Source of the DNA: Acholoe squamosa
Taxonomy: Eukaryota; Annelida; Polychaeta; Phyllodocida; Polynoidae
Direction: 5' to 3'
DNA: 64,000 bases
Assembly: GCA_949317995.1 (NCBI GenBank)
Contig: OX439049.1
Coordinates: 14,322,395 to 14,386,394 of the forward strand
Shown: one piece after another, positions 1 through 12,287 of the stretch
How positions within the stretch are numbered: position 1 is the first letter of the stretch
Layout: each line of letters starts with the position of its first letter
Program-made: the position numbers and the translations under genes
Notes under the pieces: generated by a model
The model's input: only the letters and a program-made list of their open reading frames with translations
Told to the model about the DNA's origin: nothing
The model's database searches: none

Positions 1-255
1 TTCCTAGACACACCACTATACGGGGTTTAGATGTATGACCCTACTATCTGCTCAGCCTTTGGTTTCACTGAGGTCACTTGTGGCTTCCACATATAGGTTA
101 GCAGCAATGTGGAGCAGCATCATATATTGGTCGTGTCCTAATTTCTCTGAACACCCCCCCCCCCTCACCACCTAAAAACCTGTGTGCCAACAGATGGCAT
201 AGTCTCATTTAGCTCCCCTTCTCACTGTTGAGTCTTAATTCTTTTCTTCTTTTAG

Positions 256-358
256 ATCTATCAAATCAAGACAATTATAAGTTTGATGAACAGAATGAAT
301 ATAGTAAAACTATCATTTTCCTCCAAGAAAATGTGCAGCTTATACGTGGGTTTTTACA
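256..358 (+). CDS. candidate internal coding exon, product not recognised
   Basis: A T-rich tract ending in TTTTAG (to 255) precedes a 103-base stretch that ends at a GTAAGC donor (359-364). Read in the phase that leaves two bases at the start, it is open throughout and encodes about 34 residues. The composition is polar and ordinary (LSNQDNYKFDEQNEYSK, then a more hydrophobic end LQENVQLIRGF), unlike the biased peptides from the repeats nearby. The other two frames contain stops. No family is recognised. No partner exon was found in the window, so the rest of any gene would lie upstream or beyond a long intron. Seen: splice-like borders and one open frame. Inferred: that it is an exon at all. 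A short open stretch between chance splice motifs is a real alternative. Confidence 0.3.
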
Positions 359-840
359 GTAAGCAAATTATCTTATCCTATTTTCCCACAACTCTCCTAC
401 AATTATCTTTTTCTGCATTCATTGCTTTTTTAGGAGGTGAGGGGACATATCCCTTTGATATGTTTTTATTGTCTGTCACTACTAGATGCCCATGACCCTT
501 CTGGATCGAATTGTTTATATTTGTTTGTCATATTAGACATGTCATCAGAGGGCTATGGGGGTTGACCAATTACTGGCAGTTCATCAAGAATTGCAAATAC
601 AATAATGGCCTGAATAACAAAGGTTCTCCATGTATCTAATATCCTATTAAATAAATGTACCTGGCATTCACCCAGATATCTGCATGTGAGTCAGCAACTT
701 GGCTCAGTACTATGCTAAAAAAACCAATATAATCACTAGTTAATTGTTAGTACATGCCCAATGATAGTTAATGATATATTGATCTATTCCTACAATGGAC
801 ATATGATATCATAATAACATGTATGCACTGCTCCATTCTA
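359..840. other. gene-free AT-rich stretch
   Basis: AT-rich unique-looking sequence. No open frame of note, no repeat structure and no RNA gene seen. Confidence 0.5.
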
Positions 841-905
841 CTTACCAAGTGCTCAGCAATCACTTTAGAAACACCAACTTACCTGGAACAGAGAGAAGAA
901 TCATC
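841..905 (-). promoter_or_regulatory. recursive-splice-site-like motif (site A)
   Basis: Read on the minus strand, a pyrimidine tract (TTCTTCTCTCTGTTCCAG, ending at 883) is joined directly to GTAAGT (from 882), so a 3' splice site abuts a 5' splice site with no exon between. A second donor, GGTAAGTA, follows 37 nt downstream (GT at 845-844). This is the layout of a ratchet point, or of the short 'RS-exon' described for recursive splicing. The same 16 nt after the junction recur at site B near 46960. Function is inference; no parent gene has been identified. Confidence 0.35.
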
Positions 906-1137
906 TAGTACAAATGTAAACAGATCACATGAGGAATTTAAATACTAAATAAGTATGTAACATGGATAGTTTAACTCCCTGACATGGATAATTACCAACT
1001 ACCTTTGTATGAATTTTCTTAATAATCACATCATTTCCTTTGAAGATCTTGCACATCATATTTCAATCGTGCATATGGTTGGCAGCTAGGCCAAACAGAA
1101 AAGTTATGTGTTTCAGATAACATGCTGAAAAGAATTA

Positions 1138-1829
1138 CCGTAATGCCTGGTGTATAAGGCACGTCTTTTACAAGAGGATGCGCCTTATAGAAGCAGAATT
1201 ATTAAGGAGAGATTTTTCTTTAAAATTACCTCAATAATCCTTTGACCCTGAATTGTGGTAAAACAAGATAGGGGAGGTTTATAAGGCGCGTCTTTCACAA
1301 GAGGATGCACCCGAAGTGCGCCTTATAGAAGCAGAATTATTTAGGAGAGATTTTTCTTTAAAATTACCTCAATAATCCTTTGACCCTGAATTGTGGTAAA
1401 ACAAGATAGGGGAGGTTTATAAGGCGCGTCTTTCACAAGAGGATGCACCCGAAGTGCGCCTTATAGAAGCAGAATTATTTAGGAGAGATTTTTCTTTAAA
1501 ATTACCTCAATAATCCTTTGACCCTGAATTGTGGTAAAACAAGATAGGGGAGGTTTATAAGGCGCGTCTTTCACAAGAGGATGCACCCGAAGTGCGCCTT
1601 ATAGAAGCAGAATTATTTAGGAGAGATTTTTCTTTAAAATTACCTCAATAATCCTTTGACCCTGAATTGTGGTAAAACAAGATAGGGGAGGCCCCATTGG
1701 TCATTGAATTTTGAAAATCCGTTGCTTAGAACAAAAATTATGACATTATTTATTTTTACATTCGCACCTGCAAAGTCTGGGTGTGGCTTATACGCAAGGT
1801 GCGCCTTATACGCTAGGTATTACGATAGG
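1138..1829. mobile_element. MITE with 'gtataaggc' termini, expanded by internal repeats
   Basis: The left end reads CCGTAATGCCTGGTGTATAA and the right end is its imperfect inverse (GCCTTATACGCTAGGTATTA, then CG). This is the end signature shared with the TA-flanked MITEs at 54.6, 55.9 and 61.7 kb. There is no coding capacity. Most of the length is a 138-bp tandem repeat, so this copy is about three times longer than its relatives (222-233 bp). It is a non-autonomous DNA transposon, probably Tc1/mariner-like judging from the TA duplications of the better copies. Confidence 0.6.
1157..1690. repeat. 138-bp tandem repeat inside the MITE
   Basis: Identical units begin at 1273, 1411 and 1549 (period exactly 138), with a shorter first copy from 1157. 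The units are almost base-identical, so the amplification is recent. Each unit contains 'aaggcgcg' and 'gcgccttata', that is, part of the element's own sub-terminal sequence. Confidence 0.85.
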
Positions 1830-2534
1830 TAAGAAGGTCGGATTTTTTAAAAAATAATTAATTGCTAAAAAGACTTGCAATGAGACACGGTGACTTAGGG
1901 GTGAGTTGTGGCGACTCAGGGATGACTAAACTGACTGAAAACGTGGCCAAAACCCTAAAATATTTGTTTTCAGAAACGGAGAAAAAAAAGTCGGCCCTGT
2001 TTTGCTAGGTAGGGTTGCGTTACCTGAAACAAACAATTTATTTTTTTTTTGGGCCCTAGTAAAGATTTCCCAATGAGGGCAATGGACGCAGATGAAAATG
2101 TTTTCAGTGTGCAAGATGGCAGGATAGTCAATACACAATGCATTGTCTTCCCATAGTGTAAGCTCAGACTACTGTACTGTATTATGTATTGAAGCGTTCA
2201 CATTTACACGTATCATCTGCAAGGTTAAAGAACCACCATGGACTGGGTGAATAGGAGAGCATGAGAGTCAATCTACTATCTAGGACTTCCACATGGGAGA
2301 CCGCATAGCCTATGTAAGGCTATGATGGCTTGCTGCTATACATGTTACACAGCAAGGGCCCGACAATTAATCTGTAGGTTCTGGATACAGCAAAGACCGT
2401 TAAATATGATATGACTCCATCACAGTGATTATGAAGGATTGGATACATTAATGATTATAGACTGGGTTGGGGGGGGGGGGCGGGGCATGACAGTTACATG
2501 TTTTATGATCTGGTCTGGATATTACATATAGACT

Positions 2535-2536
<2 letters not shown>
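1830..2536. other. gene-free stretch
   Basis: No supported gene. It holds A/T homopolymers near 1985 and 2040 and a G-run around 2467-2480. Confidence 0.5.

Positions 2537-2607
<71 letters not shown>
2537..2607. repeat. (AT)n microsatellite
   Basis: Uninterrupted alternating AT of about 71 bases. Confidence 0.95.
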
Positions 2608-2609
<2 letters not shown>

Positions 2610-4050
2610 TCTTGGGTCAGCAATGGATACAGCGTATATGGTAATGACCTGTTTAACAGGCCCTAGGCTTCAAGGATCAGCACGTTAATACTACTTGGGA
2701 TTTTAGTGCTTAATACTCATATCAATACCCATGTACCCTCAAAGCCTAAACTGAACTAGTGTTTGATCAAATGCTGCAGTGCTTATACAAGTCATTACGG
2801 TAGACCAGGTGTATAAAAGATGACAGTCACTGTGAGGTGCTCAGCAGACAGGTGTACACATACACAGGGTCTGCTGGGGGCTGCCTGGCAGTAAATGATG
2901 TCAACTCATGCCAACAGAAACACTCCCCCACAGTGAGGCAGGTGTCTGCTGTATGGGGGTCTGTAGTCAAAGCACTGGTAGACAAACATTACACACTGCC
3001 TCTAACCATTTATTGGCTGCATAGGGAATTAATGCATTATGCCTTGTGGTCCTTACGGTACATGACTGCAACACTGGCTAGTCAACTTACTAGAGTTCCA
3101 TGATACAGGGACACAATCATTCTCCAGGGGTTTGCCATGATGTCCCAATGCAGTGCTAGTGAGTATACTTGCCAGCACTCCATTGGTGCAGTATGACAAA
3201 GGAAAGGGAGTCTTGAGGCACCAACTGGGCTACCACCAGACTATCTAGGATACTACAACCAGATGTACTATCAGCAAGCCAGCTAACACCTGTAGACAAA
3301 TTGGTGCTGGATTAAGGATGTTATGAGTAAAGGCCAATGGCACTATACCCCAGTTCTAAAAACCCATACATTTCGAAAATTCAGCATTTTGTGGACTTTT
3401 TTCTTGATACTGCCTCATTTCCCAAAGTCAATATGAACTGGAACCTTTATGCAAAATGCTTTTGGGGCCACACTTTCATATTGTACACTTGGTCGGGTAT
3501 AGAGCTCAGCATTTTTCCACATAGTCTTGGTCAATCTATACCATACGTCCCCTCATCTCATCAACAGACTATTTATTACTGGGCGATAATTCATAGACAC
3601 ACACCACTTCGCTGGTGGCCAATGGCACACACAGCAGCAGCCAAGTGTTCGCCAGCCATCAACAAGCGCAACCAGCAACCGCTGGTGCTCGCTGGTCCAT
3701 GCCTTCATCTCCTATCTTGCTCGGGCACCAGCGAAACGAGATGACTCTGCTGATGCCAAACAATTGAATTTCCTGGATAATCACACTGGTGAAATGTTGT
3801 CGCTACAGCGCATAGTCCAGCGTCAGGGATTAATTACATTTTCTTATATTGTTAATCATGAATTCTGAGGAAAAAAGGCCATGGTAGTAGAATTGGGAAA
3901 GCTGTCAGAGTCTTCTGTAGAAAACTGTCTCTGGAGCTTTGTCAGACAGCTGGGAGCAATAATATTGATATTAGCTGGTGCTATAATCAAAAGATAACAA
4001 AATTCTATTTACTCAATGTCAATAAAAGTAATGTCCTGTGATATTTTAAG
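2608..4050. other. gene-free stretch with a fragment of the hairpin family
   Basis: A degenerate copy of the dispersed double-hairpin element lies around 3121-3205 ('atgtcccaatgcagtgc', then 'gccagcactcc', 'attggtgcag'). A 135-codon open frame (3337-3744) has no recognisable domain and unremarkable composition, and is not called as a gene. Nothing else is seen. Confidence 0.5.
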
Positions 4051-4052
4051 GA

Positions 4053-4494
4053 GCTTTCCTGTGATGTATTTGGAAACTATGGCTGTAAATTATCATTCTT
4101 GTCCTGGGAAAGTTTAATATAACGATCCCAGATACTATACAGAATCCATCAGGGACATGCAAACACTTGTAAATAGAGATTTATGCCCCGTTGGGAATGT
4201 CTGTATAACATGAGAAATGGCCGACATAACTGACATACAAAGCCAAATTCAGAGAGATGTACATTTAAGTGATTTTCTGTGATCTATTTCAAAGCTGCAG
4301 CTGTATAAAAAATATCATTCTTGTCCTGGGAAATTCTATAACAGTGCCAGTTATTATATATAACTCATCTGGGATATGCGAATGCTTGTAGGCTAAATAT
4401 AGACCGTTCTATGCCTGAGTGGGAATTTATGTAGAATATGAGAAATGACCAGCATGACCAACATACATGGCCTAATTTAGGGAGATGTACATTA
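4053..4494. repeat. old tandem duplication of about 220 bp
   Basis: Two diverged units (about 4053-4272 and 4273-4494) share in order 'ctgtgat.tattt', 'atcattcttgtcctggga', 'catc.ggga.atgc.aa', 'atgagaaatg.cc' and 'gagatgtacatt'. The order and spacing are kept while many bases differ, so this is an old local duplication. Confidence 0.7.
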
Positions 4495-6121
4495 CCCCTG
4501 GCTATCATCCCTTAGTTCTAACACAATATGACTACTTAGGGGTACTTATGAGCAATTATGGCAGCTTTTTGAGTTGGAATGAGCAGAAGCGAGGCAATAG
4601 GGGCTGATAGGAGCTATTATCAGCCCGTATGGAGCTGTTGGAGACTGTGGTGTTATCACTACATTACCATATAGGGACTCACAGACAACATTTATTGTAA
4701 ATGAGCAGCTGTGGTGATAGGACGTGTCATTTAAATTGATTACAGCAATTAGAATTATCAAATGACTGTGGTGGGAATGAAATGGGAGGAGTGGGATGAT
4801 ATATCAGTTTATTGTTATTTCTATTTTAAGTAGAACAGATGGCTATAATCTGCCTCAGTGTACTTGTTGTTCGTGATGCTGTACTTAAAATGAACATGCC
4901 ATGGTGGCCTGTTCAACCAGTGGCCTTGTGCTTATAGATTTCATTACCACTCTATTCTTAGTGCTTATTCACGACCAGCGTTTATTTGAGGAGTGGTAAG
5001 CACTTTCACAGTAGTGGGTAAATGGGGTTTTCGGTTATCTTTGACAGCTTTCGACTTGACATTTTAGGCTTGAACTCTTTCTGGGAGTTGGTTAATGTAG
5101 AGATGTAACTTTTAGTCCTTGATATCTATTTCAATACTCATGGGCACTAACTCATGACCAGTGCTTATTGGAGACAGATAGAGACCAATACGATGAATAG
5201 AAGTACAAGTTTTCATGACTCTGAATGATGAAATAATATGCCTTTAGTCCAGTTGTGGCAATAACATATGGTAATTCTAGTTTGGGGCTAGATATAACTG
5301 TAGTGGGATCTCTATAACTTACCTATAGTTTGAGTTTGAGTTGTGGCGGTACCAGAGATATCATACAAGTACATGTACAGGAATGGGAAGAAATTATAAC
5401 GCTATGGACACGTGGAATAAAGCTAGAGGTTTTATCTTCCATGTGCAGCTATACTTTGCGGTTAAGGGGTTTCAAAAGGGGTAGATTCCTTTATCCAAAT
5501 CTTATCATTCACTGGCACTGGCAGTACTCAGTATAGAGAGCGTTTGGAGATCATGGGACTCTTCAAACAAGTTCACATTAAACAGGAGAAGTTTGTCAAA
5601 CACCTGAAGTTTTCTTTTGTATAATCACCTGGGGTAAACTTCAAGATCTGTAAATGCACTGGGGCGATCATTCATGACCGTACGGTTCCTGATAATGATA
5701 TGTCTTGTAGTGGGTGGAGGAATGAAGGATGGTGGTATATAGGGATGAGGGATATGGATGAGGGGTACCAACCTCACCACTATGGTAGTAGTCCTTTATC
5801 TAAGCCCCACAGATATACACAATCTCCCTTAGTCCCACAACAAATGGGCCCCTATTAATCTCTATGTAGCTACTATGTGGCTGTGGACCTGGCCCCAGGT
5901 GCCTAACTGACAGCTTAGTGCCCTTTTCTACTGCCCTCTGCTTATCCTTCCATCCTTCTGGGTAGCTGTAGGCAGCCCAGGTGCCAAGCCAGGCAGTGGT
6001 AGGAAGGTGGCTACAGTAAGGGTCTTACATAGCTTCTTTATGGAGCCAACTTGCCCCCTGACACTATTAATCTTCTGAGATTGGTGGGGGCTTCTGCATA
6101 GCATAAATGATTTTCAGGTTC
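4495..6121. other. gene-free stretch
   Basis: No repeat, RNA gene or convincing reading frame seen in about 1.6 kb. Confidence 0.5.
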
Positions 6122-6370
6122 TAAGGAGGGTTTTAAAAGAAGTGAGAAATTGTATGATCACCAGTGGGTGGACAGATTGTAGGCGTCAACCTGAAGGCCT
6201 ACATGAATATCCTTTTCCTTGGTTATATTCGGATATTTATCAGATCCTTTGAAGGGTTTTAAAAGAAGTGGAAATTGTAATCACCAGTAGGTGGCCATAT
6301 TGTAGGCTTCATCCTGAAGGTCTACATGGATTTTCCCCTTTTCTTGGTTATATTCTGAGATCTATCTTTG
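6122..6370. repeat. tandem duplication of about 124 bp
   Basis: The pair 'gggttttaaaagaagtg' ... 'atcaccagt.ggtgg' ... 'cctgaaggtctacatg' ... 'cttggttatattc' occurs twice in succession (about 6122-6246 and 6247-6370), with moderate divergence. Confidence 0.75.
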
Positions 6371-6928
6371 TCATCTAATCAAAAACTAACAAGCGATTAA
6401 TGATTGTTAAACACCAGATCCAAGATTATATTCATGGTAAGGAAACTACGTTAGATATAAGGCTGATGAATGGCATATGCACAGGCACATATATCTGTGG
6501 CCTTGCCAAGGGGACTAAATACAGAGATGGGGCAGAAGAAAGGAGAAAACTTTATAGGCTGTTTGAAGATGAATTATGCGAGGCCGACCACAATATAAAA
6601 TGTTCAGCGATTCAGCTTAAATCTTGAGAGGCTATCTTAAAATAGAAGCACAGTCCCAGTGTGATACCTAACAAAAATACCCCATCCTAGAAACCACATC
6701 TGTGCCAAACAGACCATATGGCAGACCACACTCACTCTCCATGTTTTATTACATTTCTCATCCTAACACCAACGTCTCCCCCAAATCCATCGCCACTGCA
6801 GATTTCTACCTCCTTTACTTAAAACCCTAAGACTCTCATGGGCTAAGAGCAGTTGCTAAACAGCTGGCAAATGACTTACTGAGCACCATAAGAAAGGCTG
6901 AGCCACACTCTTTGACGTAAGAAGAGCC

Positions 6929-6930
<2 letters not shown>
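6371..6930. other. gene-free stretch
   Basis: A 75-codon open frame (6400-6627) has no recognised motif and no splice-like borders. It is left uncalled. Confidence 0.45.

Positions 6931-6931
<1 letters not shown>

Positions 6932-7011
<80 letters not shown>
6932..7011. repeat. (GA)n microsatellite
   Basis: About 80 bases of GA repeats with a single interruption. Open frames across it encode only Ser-Leu or Arg-Glu runs. Confidence 0.95.
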
Positions 7012-7016
<5 letters not shown>

Positions 7017-7220
7017 GGAGGTGAGTCTATATGCAATCCCTTTTGATGTTTGCTACCTCACCGAAAGCTTCTCACCAAGGCTTGCATCACTCCCTCCTAC
7101 AGTTTATCAACAGCCTATCCCTACCAAGAGCCTACACATATCAGCAATCCCTGTTGCTGTTTGCTCCCAGACTGTCCTTACAAAGAGCCTCTAGACAGAG
7201 TATATCTCCAGCCCCCCTGC

Positions 7221-7707
7221 TATTTACTACCGACTGTCCTTACCAGAGATTTGCTACCAGGCTGTCCTTATCAGAGGTTTGCTACCAGACTGTTCTTACC
7301 AGAAGTTTGCTACCAGGCTGTCCTTACCAAAGATTTACTACCAGGCTGTCCTTACCAGAGATTTGCTACCAGGCTGTCCTTACCAGAGATTTGCTACCAG
7401 ACTGTCCTTACCAGAAGTTTGCTACCAGGCTGTCCTTACCAGAGATTTGCTACCAGACTGTTCTTACCAGAAGTTTGCTACCAGGCTGTCCTTACCAAAG
7501 ATTTACTACCAGGCTGTCCTTACCAGAAGTTTGCTACCAGGCTGTCCTTACCAGAAGTTTGCTACCAGACTGTTCTCACCAGAAGTTTGCTACCAGGCTG
7601 TCCTTACCAAAGATTTACTACCAGGCTGTCCTTACCAGAAGTTTGCTACCAGACTGTCCTTACCAGAAGTTTGCTACCAGGCTGTCCTTACCAGAGTTTT
7701 ACTACCA
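7221..7707. repeat. 28-bp tandem array
   Basis: About 17 units of the type 'gctgtccttaccagaa' + 'gtttgctaccag'. The period of 28 is not a multiple of three, so the array is open in all three forward frames and gives overlapping 190-250-codon frames with a 28-residue periodicity. These are artefacts, not proteins. Degenerate relatives lie just upstream (from about 7166). Confidence 0.9.
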
Positions 7708-9357
7708 AAAATAAGGGTACCTTTTATGCCTCAAACATACCTGCGAATTTACCCAAAAATAAGGCACCATTTTCACTCAAAAGTCGGTGGAAAGCTGGTC
7801 TATATTAATTCTTTTATCATGGATGGCGTAAGTAGGCCTGACGACCAGGTTTAATTGCTCCTTACTTTAGAATATCCAGTGACGCAATCTTGTAAATATG
7901 TAATTCATGCATTCTCTATTGTAGCTGGTATCTAAATTTTGTATTGATTTTGGAGTGTTTTTATTGTATGAAGTATATATGATGAAAGACATTATGGAGA
8001 TCTTCCGTTTCTGAAGGCTTTCTTTATGAGCAATATAGGGGAACATGCTTTTTGATTTCTGTATGTTTGTGGTCAGAAATTATGTATGTTTGTGGTGTAA
8101 AACTATGTCTTTTTGAGTAATCAATATATTTATATTTATTAAATATTATATATTGAGGGTCCCATGGTTTGGTCCAACTTGTGAGAAACTACCATGTCAA
8201 GTTATCATAGTTCATGATTAGAGAACAGATCTTTTGCATCTGTAGCACCTGTTCTAGAAAATGGTCGTAAATTGGGTGTTACTTTTAGCATCTACATATT
8301 TCCTTCACAGTATAGCTTCCTGACATATATATGGATTAAATTGTTCTCACAGAAATTTCTAAATTGGTTTAAATTGCCTTATTTCAAGATTTTTATAAGG
8401 CTTAGATGAGCAGCTCAGTGCTATTCCAAAAGGCCGGGTGCATGAGTATCAGGGAAGATGCACCAGGTAAGGGGGTGCAGTTGTGGTCACAGCAGGCATT
8501 ACTCCCTGTGGTGAGGGCCGAGATACGTCAGCAAACATGTGTCACGCTATATATAGTCCTTACCAGGACAGGCCTATTCTCTTGCCGTTTTGCTACCAGC
8601 CTGCTGGAGAGGGGTGAGTAGCTCTTGGTGGTTGCATGAGTAGTTCAGGGTATACAGGGTTTGGCAGGTGGTCCTCATTAAGCAGTACGCCAGCTGGTGT
8701 TCTCCCCACTCTTACCTCACTCACATACCATATTCCCAGGCTTCCTCTGAGTAACTCAGCAACTGCTCCCTTCGGACAGCTTATATGCTGAACATTGCAG
8801 CAGCTCAAAAACAGGTCCTATTGATCTGCGCTTTATTAAGTGTACTTGAGGGGAGGTAAATGAGAATTTAATGATGATTTTCTTTCTTTTTGTAGTGAGG
8901 TGCAGGGGTCGGGGAGTCGTAGATTGTAATGGCCTAAAATCTTGAGTCAATCAATTTCTAAAACCTCGGTTGGGGATTCATGGACTAAAGCAGTTTAGTT
9001 ACCTGTTAATGAATTGTGAAATGAATTCAATTAGTGATTTTCTGTGATTTAAAGCTCCTTAGTCATAATTGTTTAGTACCTGATCCTTTCCTACCAATGA
9101 TATGTCAATAGTTTGAAGTATTGCAGTGGTATTTTTATTAGCCTCCAGTGCTCATAGATGTCAATAGCACTCTATCCCAGGTAATTAAACACATCTTTTT
9201 CAGATGAAGATTTAAGTGTCTCCTACATATGTCAACAGTGAACACCCGTGTACCCCAGTACTTATTTGAGACTGGTTCTTACTTTGAAAGTTACTCATAC
9301 TGGCCATTACAAGAACCCTCTCCCTCACACCTCTGAGTAAAGTATATGATATTCCAC
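7708..9357. other. gene-free stretch
   Basis: AT-rich to mixed sequence. No gene, RNA or strong repeat seen. Confidence 0.45.
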
Positions 9358-9360
9358 TAA

Positions 9361-9682
9361 GGGAGTGGTCATTATTTATCAACAGGGGGGGCTGGTGAGT
9401 TTTCGCGCGGATGCGCGGAAATTTTTTACGCCCCCCCCCCCTTGACGGCAGTCAAAATTTTTTGCGCCCCCCCGCGCCAGAGGCGCGGAGAGTTTTCATG
9501 CCCCTCTTTGATCTATAGTAGCGCGCTGGCTTTTTTGCTAAAAAGAGGGTGAATTTATTTAGCCCCCCCCCAAGAGGGGTCAAAATTTGTTTAGCCCCCC
9601 CTCGGGAGGGGTCTGAAAATTTTACGCCCCCCCCCTCAAACCCACCACCCCCCCCCCCCGTTGATAAATAATGACCACTCCC
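9361..9682. mobile_element. MITE, PIF/Harbinger-like, with TAA target duplication
   Basis: The terminal inverted repeat GGGAGTGGTCATTATTTATC (9361 onwards) is matched exactly by its complement at the right end (9661-9682). The element is flanked by TAA on both sides (9358-9360 and 9683-9685). A 3-bp TWA duplication with termini starting GGG is typical of PIF/Harbinger transposons. The 322-bp interior is very C-rich on this strand, with alternating 'acgcccccc' and 'aaaattttt' blocks and CpG-rich 'gcgcgg' motifs. There is no coding capacity. A truncated relative lies at 39.74 kb. Confidence 0.75.
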
Positions 9683-9995
9683 TAACGTGGTACTGGAAGT
9701 ACATTCAAGCCTACTACAGCAACATACTATGCCCTCTACATGAGGTGTAGCATTAAAGGCAGGAACCATTAATAGCTACCCCCCCCCCCCCCTAAACTAT
9801 CCACATAAAGTCTGGTAATAGCTGTACAGATTGTGGTGGGTACAAGAAAGAGCAGGATCAATTAGGGAGCACGCACTGCTATGTGATTAGTAACCCACAC
9901 GACAGACTGTTTTATGGACCAGTGCGCCAGCAATCAGTGTTACAACCAGCACCTGGTGCCACCAGGTATCAGCAGCCCATGTAATGGAACAAGGT
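9683..9995. other. gene-free stretch with C-run
   Basis: A poly-C run lies at about 9780-9792. Nothing else is seen. Confidence 0.5.
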
Positions 9996-11290
9996 AATCA
10001 TCAGTCTGACGTCACGTCAGAGACAGTAATGTGAGGTATGACGTCACGCCACAAATCAGTGACCATCAAAACCCAAGGTAGTGTAGTGTATGACCAAATC
10101 CTACCATCAAAAACACGGTAACATTTGATGGGAATTATATCACATCGCAACCAGTGTCCACACTGCCAGAGGCCATCAGAAACAAGGTACATCTGGGTAT
10201 GACCACACTGCCAGTGGCCATTAGAAACAAGGTTTTGATGGGTATGACATCACATCACAGTGACCACACTGCCAGTGGCCATCGGAAACAAGGTTTTGAT
10301 GGGTATGACATCACATCACAGTGACCACACTGCCAGTGGCCATCAGAAACAAGGTTTTGATGGGTATGACATCACATCACAGTGACCACACTGCCAGTGG
10401 CCATCAGAAACAGGGTTTTGATGGGTATGACATCACATCACAGTGACCACACTGCCAGTGGCCATCGGAAACAGGGTTTTGATGGGTATGACATCACATC
10501 ACAGTGACCACACTGCCAGAGGCCATCGGAAACAGGGTATTGATGGGTACGACATCACATCACAGTGACCACACTGCCAGTGGCCATCGGAAACAGGGTA
10601 TTGATGGGTACGACATCACATCACAGTGACCACACTGCCAGTGGCCATCGGAAACAGGGTATTGATGGGTACGACATCACATCACAGTGACCACACTGCC
10701 AGTGGCCATCGGAAACAGGGTATTGATGGGTACGACATCACATCACAGTGACCACACTGCCAGTGGCCATCGGAAACAGGGTATTGATGGGTACGACATC
10801 ACATCACAGTGACCACACTGCCAGTGGCCATCGGAAACAGGGTATTGATGGGTACGACATCACATCACAGTGACCACACTGCCAGTGGCCATCGGAAACA
10901 GGGTATTGATGGGTATAACATCACATCACAGTGACCACACTGCCAGTGGCCATCGGAAACAAGGTTTTGATGGGTATGACATCACATCACAGTGACCACA
11001 CTGCCAGTGGCCATCAGAAACAGGATATTGATGGGTATAACATCACATCACAGTGACCACACTGCCAGTGGCCATCTGAAACAAGGTTTTGATGGGTATG
11101 ACATCACATCACAGTGACCACTCTGCCAGTGGCCATCAGAAACAAGGTGAAATGTTGGGTATGACATCACATCGCAACTAGTGACATCACAATTAAAGAC
11201 CACCAAAAATGAGGTAATGTGGGGTGTGATGTCATATTTCGACCAGTGACCAACAGAAACAAGGTAGCCCTCGGTATGCATGTCAAAGCA
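9996..11290. repeat. 61-bp satellite array
   Basis: The regular core (about 10195-11150) repeats 'atcacatcacagtgaccaca', 'ctgccagtggccatc', 'ggaaacagggt' and 'attgatgggtacg' with period 61, about 16 units. Units in the middle (10530-10900) are nearly identical, while both flanks decay into degenerate units, as expected of unequal exchange. Each unit contains 'tgacatcacatcacagtgac', a palindromic-looking TGAC/GTCA cluster. The flanking degenerate units carry TGACGTCA-type CRE palindromes. Confidence 0.9.
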
Positions 11291-12045
11291 CATTAATGAA
11301 ACGTCAATGGTGATAAAGGGTTGTAACAGTGTTATTCTTTAGACCTGTAGCAGTCGAGTCAAATATCTCATCTAGCCTAGATCTCTAGTAGAGGATAGAG
11401 TTGTATGTATAGTCATAGGATTAAGAGGTGGGGAGATCCTATTTCTGTGTAGGGGTTTAACATACTGACTGTAACGCCACCAAAGTAGTAGTGAAAAGGG
11501 GGGAGACTAGCTACCTGCATATGTGATAACAGTCCAACTGTGCCCAATGTTTACAGCAATTCGTTCATAGAAAAGTTTTCATGGATATTGGCACAGCACG
11601 TCAATTTCCAAAAGCAATGGTGGACAAAAGCTACAATATGGCTGCACTCATTGGGCAAACACTTACAGTGCTATACCGACACATCGCAGAGATCTCCAAT
11701 CACAAGATTACACGGAGTACAAGCCAAGTCCCCCATAGCAGCATCCCCTTAGGATATACTTTGTCGCATCAAAACCCTTTCGCCGTTATTACCACAGACG
11801 TGTCATCATTCATCTTCTCTCGGGCGAAAATCTAATAACGTTCCATAGAGCTTAAGGACGCTCTTACATTAGTTCGGATTACACTGCATGCTAGCAGCAG
11901 CAAATATAGGTGGCGGCAGGCCGCTGTGTGGTGTGTGTCCCTTGTGTTTTTGAAGTGGCTCTTATTGGAAAAGTGGACCTGGCCTTCATCTAGTCCTTTG
12001 TACATCCTAGATCACTTCCACTCTCCATGCAGCAACAGGAGCAAC
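11291..12045. other. gene-free stretch with one weak coding-like frame
   Basis: The frame ending at 11835 is open from about 11546 and has balanced composition (for example MDIGTARQFPKAMVDK, TLTVLYRHIAEIS). It follows a 'tttacag' acceptor-like motif near 11552. No family is recognised. It could be a transposon remnant or chance, and is not called as a gene. Confidence 0.3.
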
Positions 12046-12048
12046 ATA

Positions 12049-12250
12049 CCGTAGCACCTCGTGTATAAGGCGCACCCCGCAAATTAGGCGCACTCTGAGT
12101 TGTGGGAGAAGCTATACGGCATGCCTAGCTTCACCAGGCTTGATTCTGGCTGTTCTATAATAAAATAATTAATTCATACCCTGCCTACAAGGCGCATCCT
12201 GAGTTAGGTATCCTGGTGTCTAAGATGTGCCTTATACACGAGTTATACTT
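12049..12250. mobile_element. old 'gtataaggcgc' MITE copy
   Basis: The ends CCTCGTGTATAAGGC and GCCTTATACACGAG are inverse to each other, and internal 'aaggcgca' blocks match the family. This copy is more degenerate than the copies at 54.6-61.9 kb. TSD not clear. Confidence 0.5.
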
Positions 12251-12287
12251 TGGTCTGCCCTTTGCTGCATGGTACCTCCACCTTATT

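Noticed and set aside
3337-3744. 135-codon open frame as a gene
   Set aside because: No domain, no splice borders and no supporting neighbour. Length alone is not enough in 64 kb of sequence.
7031-7854. Overlapping 190-250-codon frames with 28-residue repeats
   Set aside because: All three forward frames are open because the unit is 28 bp. There is no gene-like start, end or domain.
11540-11835. Two overlapping frames (70 and 84 codons) as a gene
   Set aside because: The second has protein-like composition, but no family, donor site or partner exon could be identified. Noted in the interval entry only.
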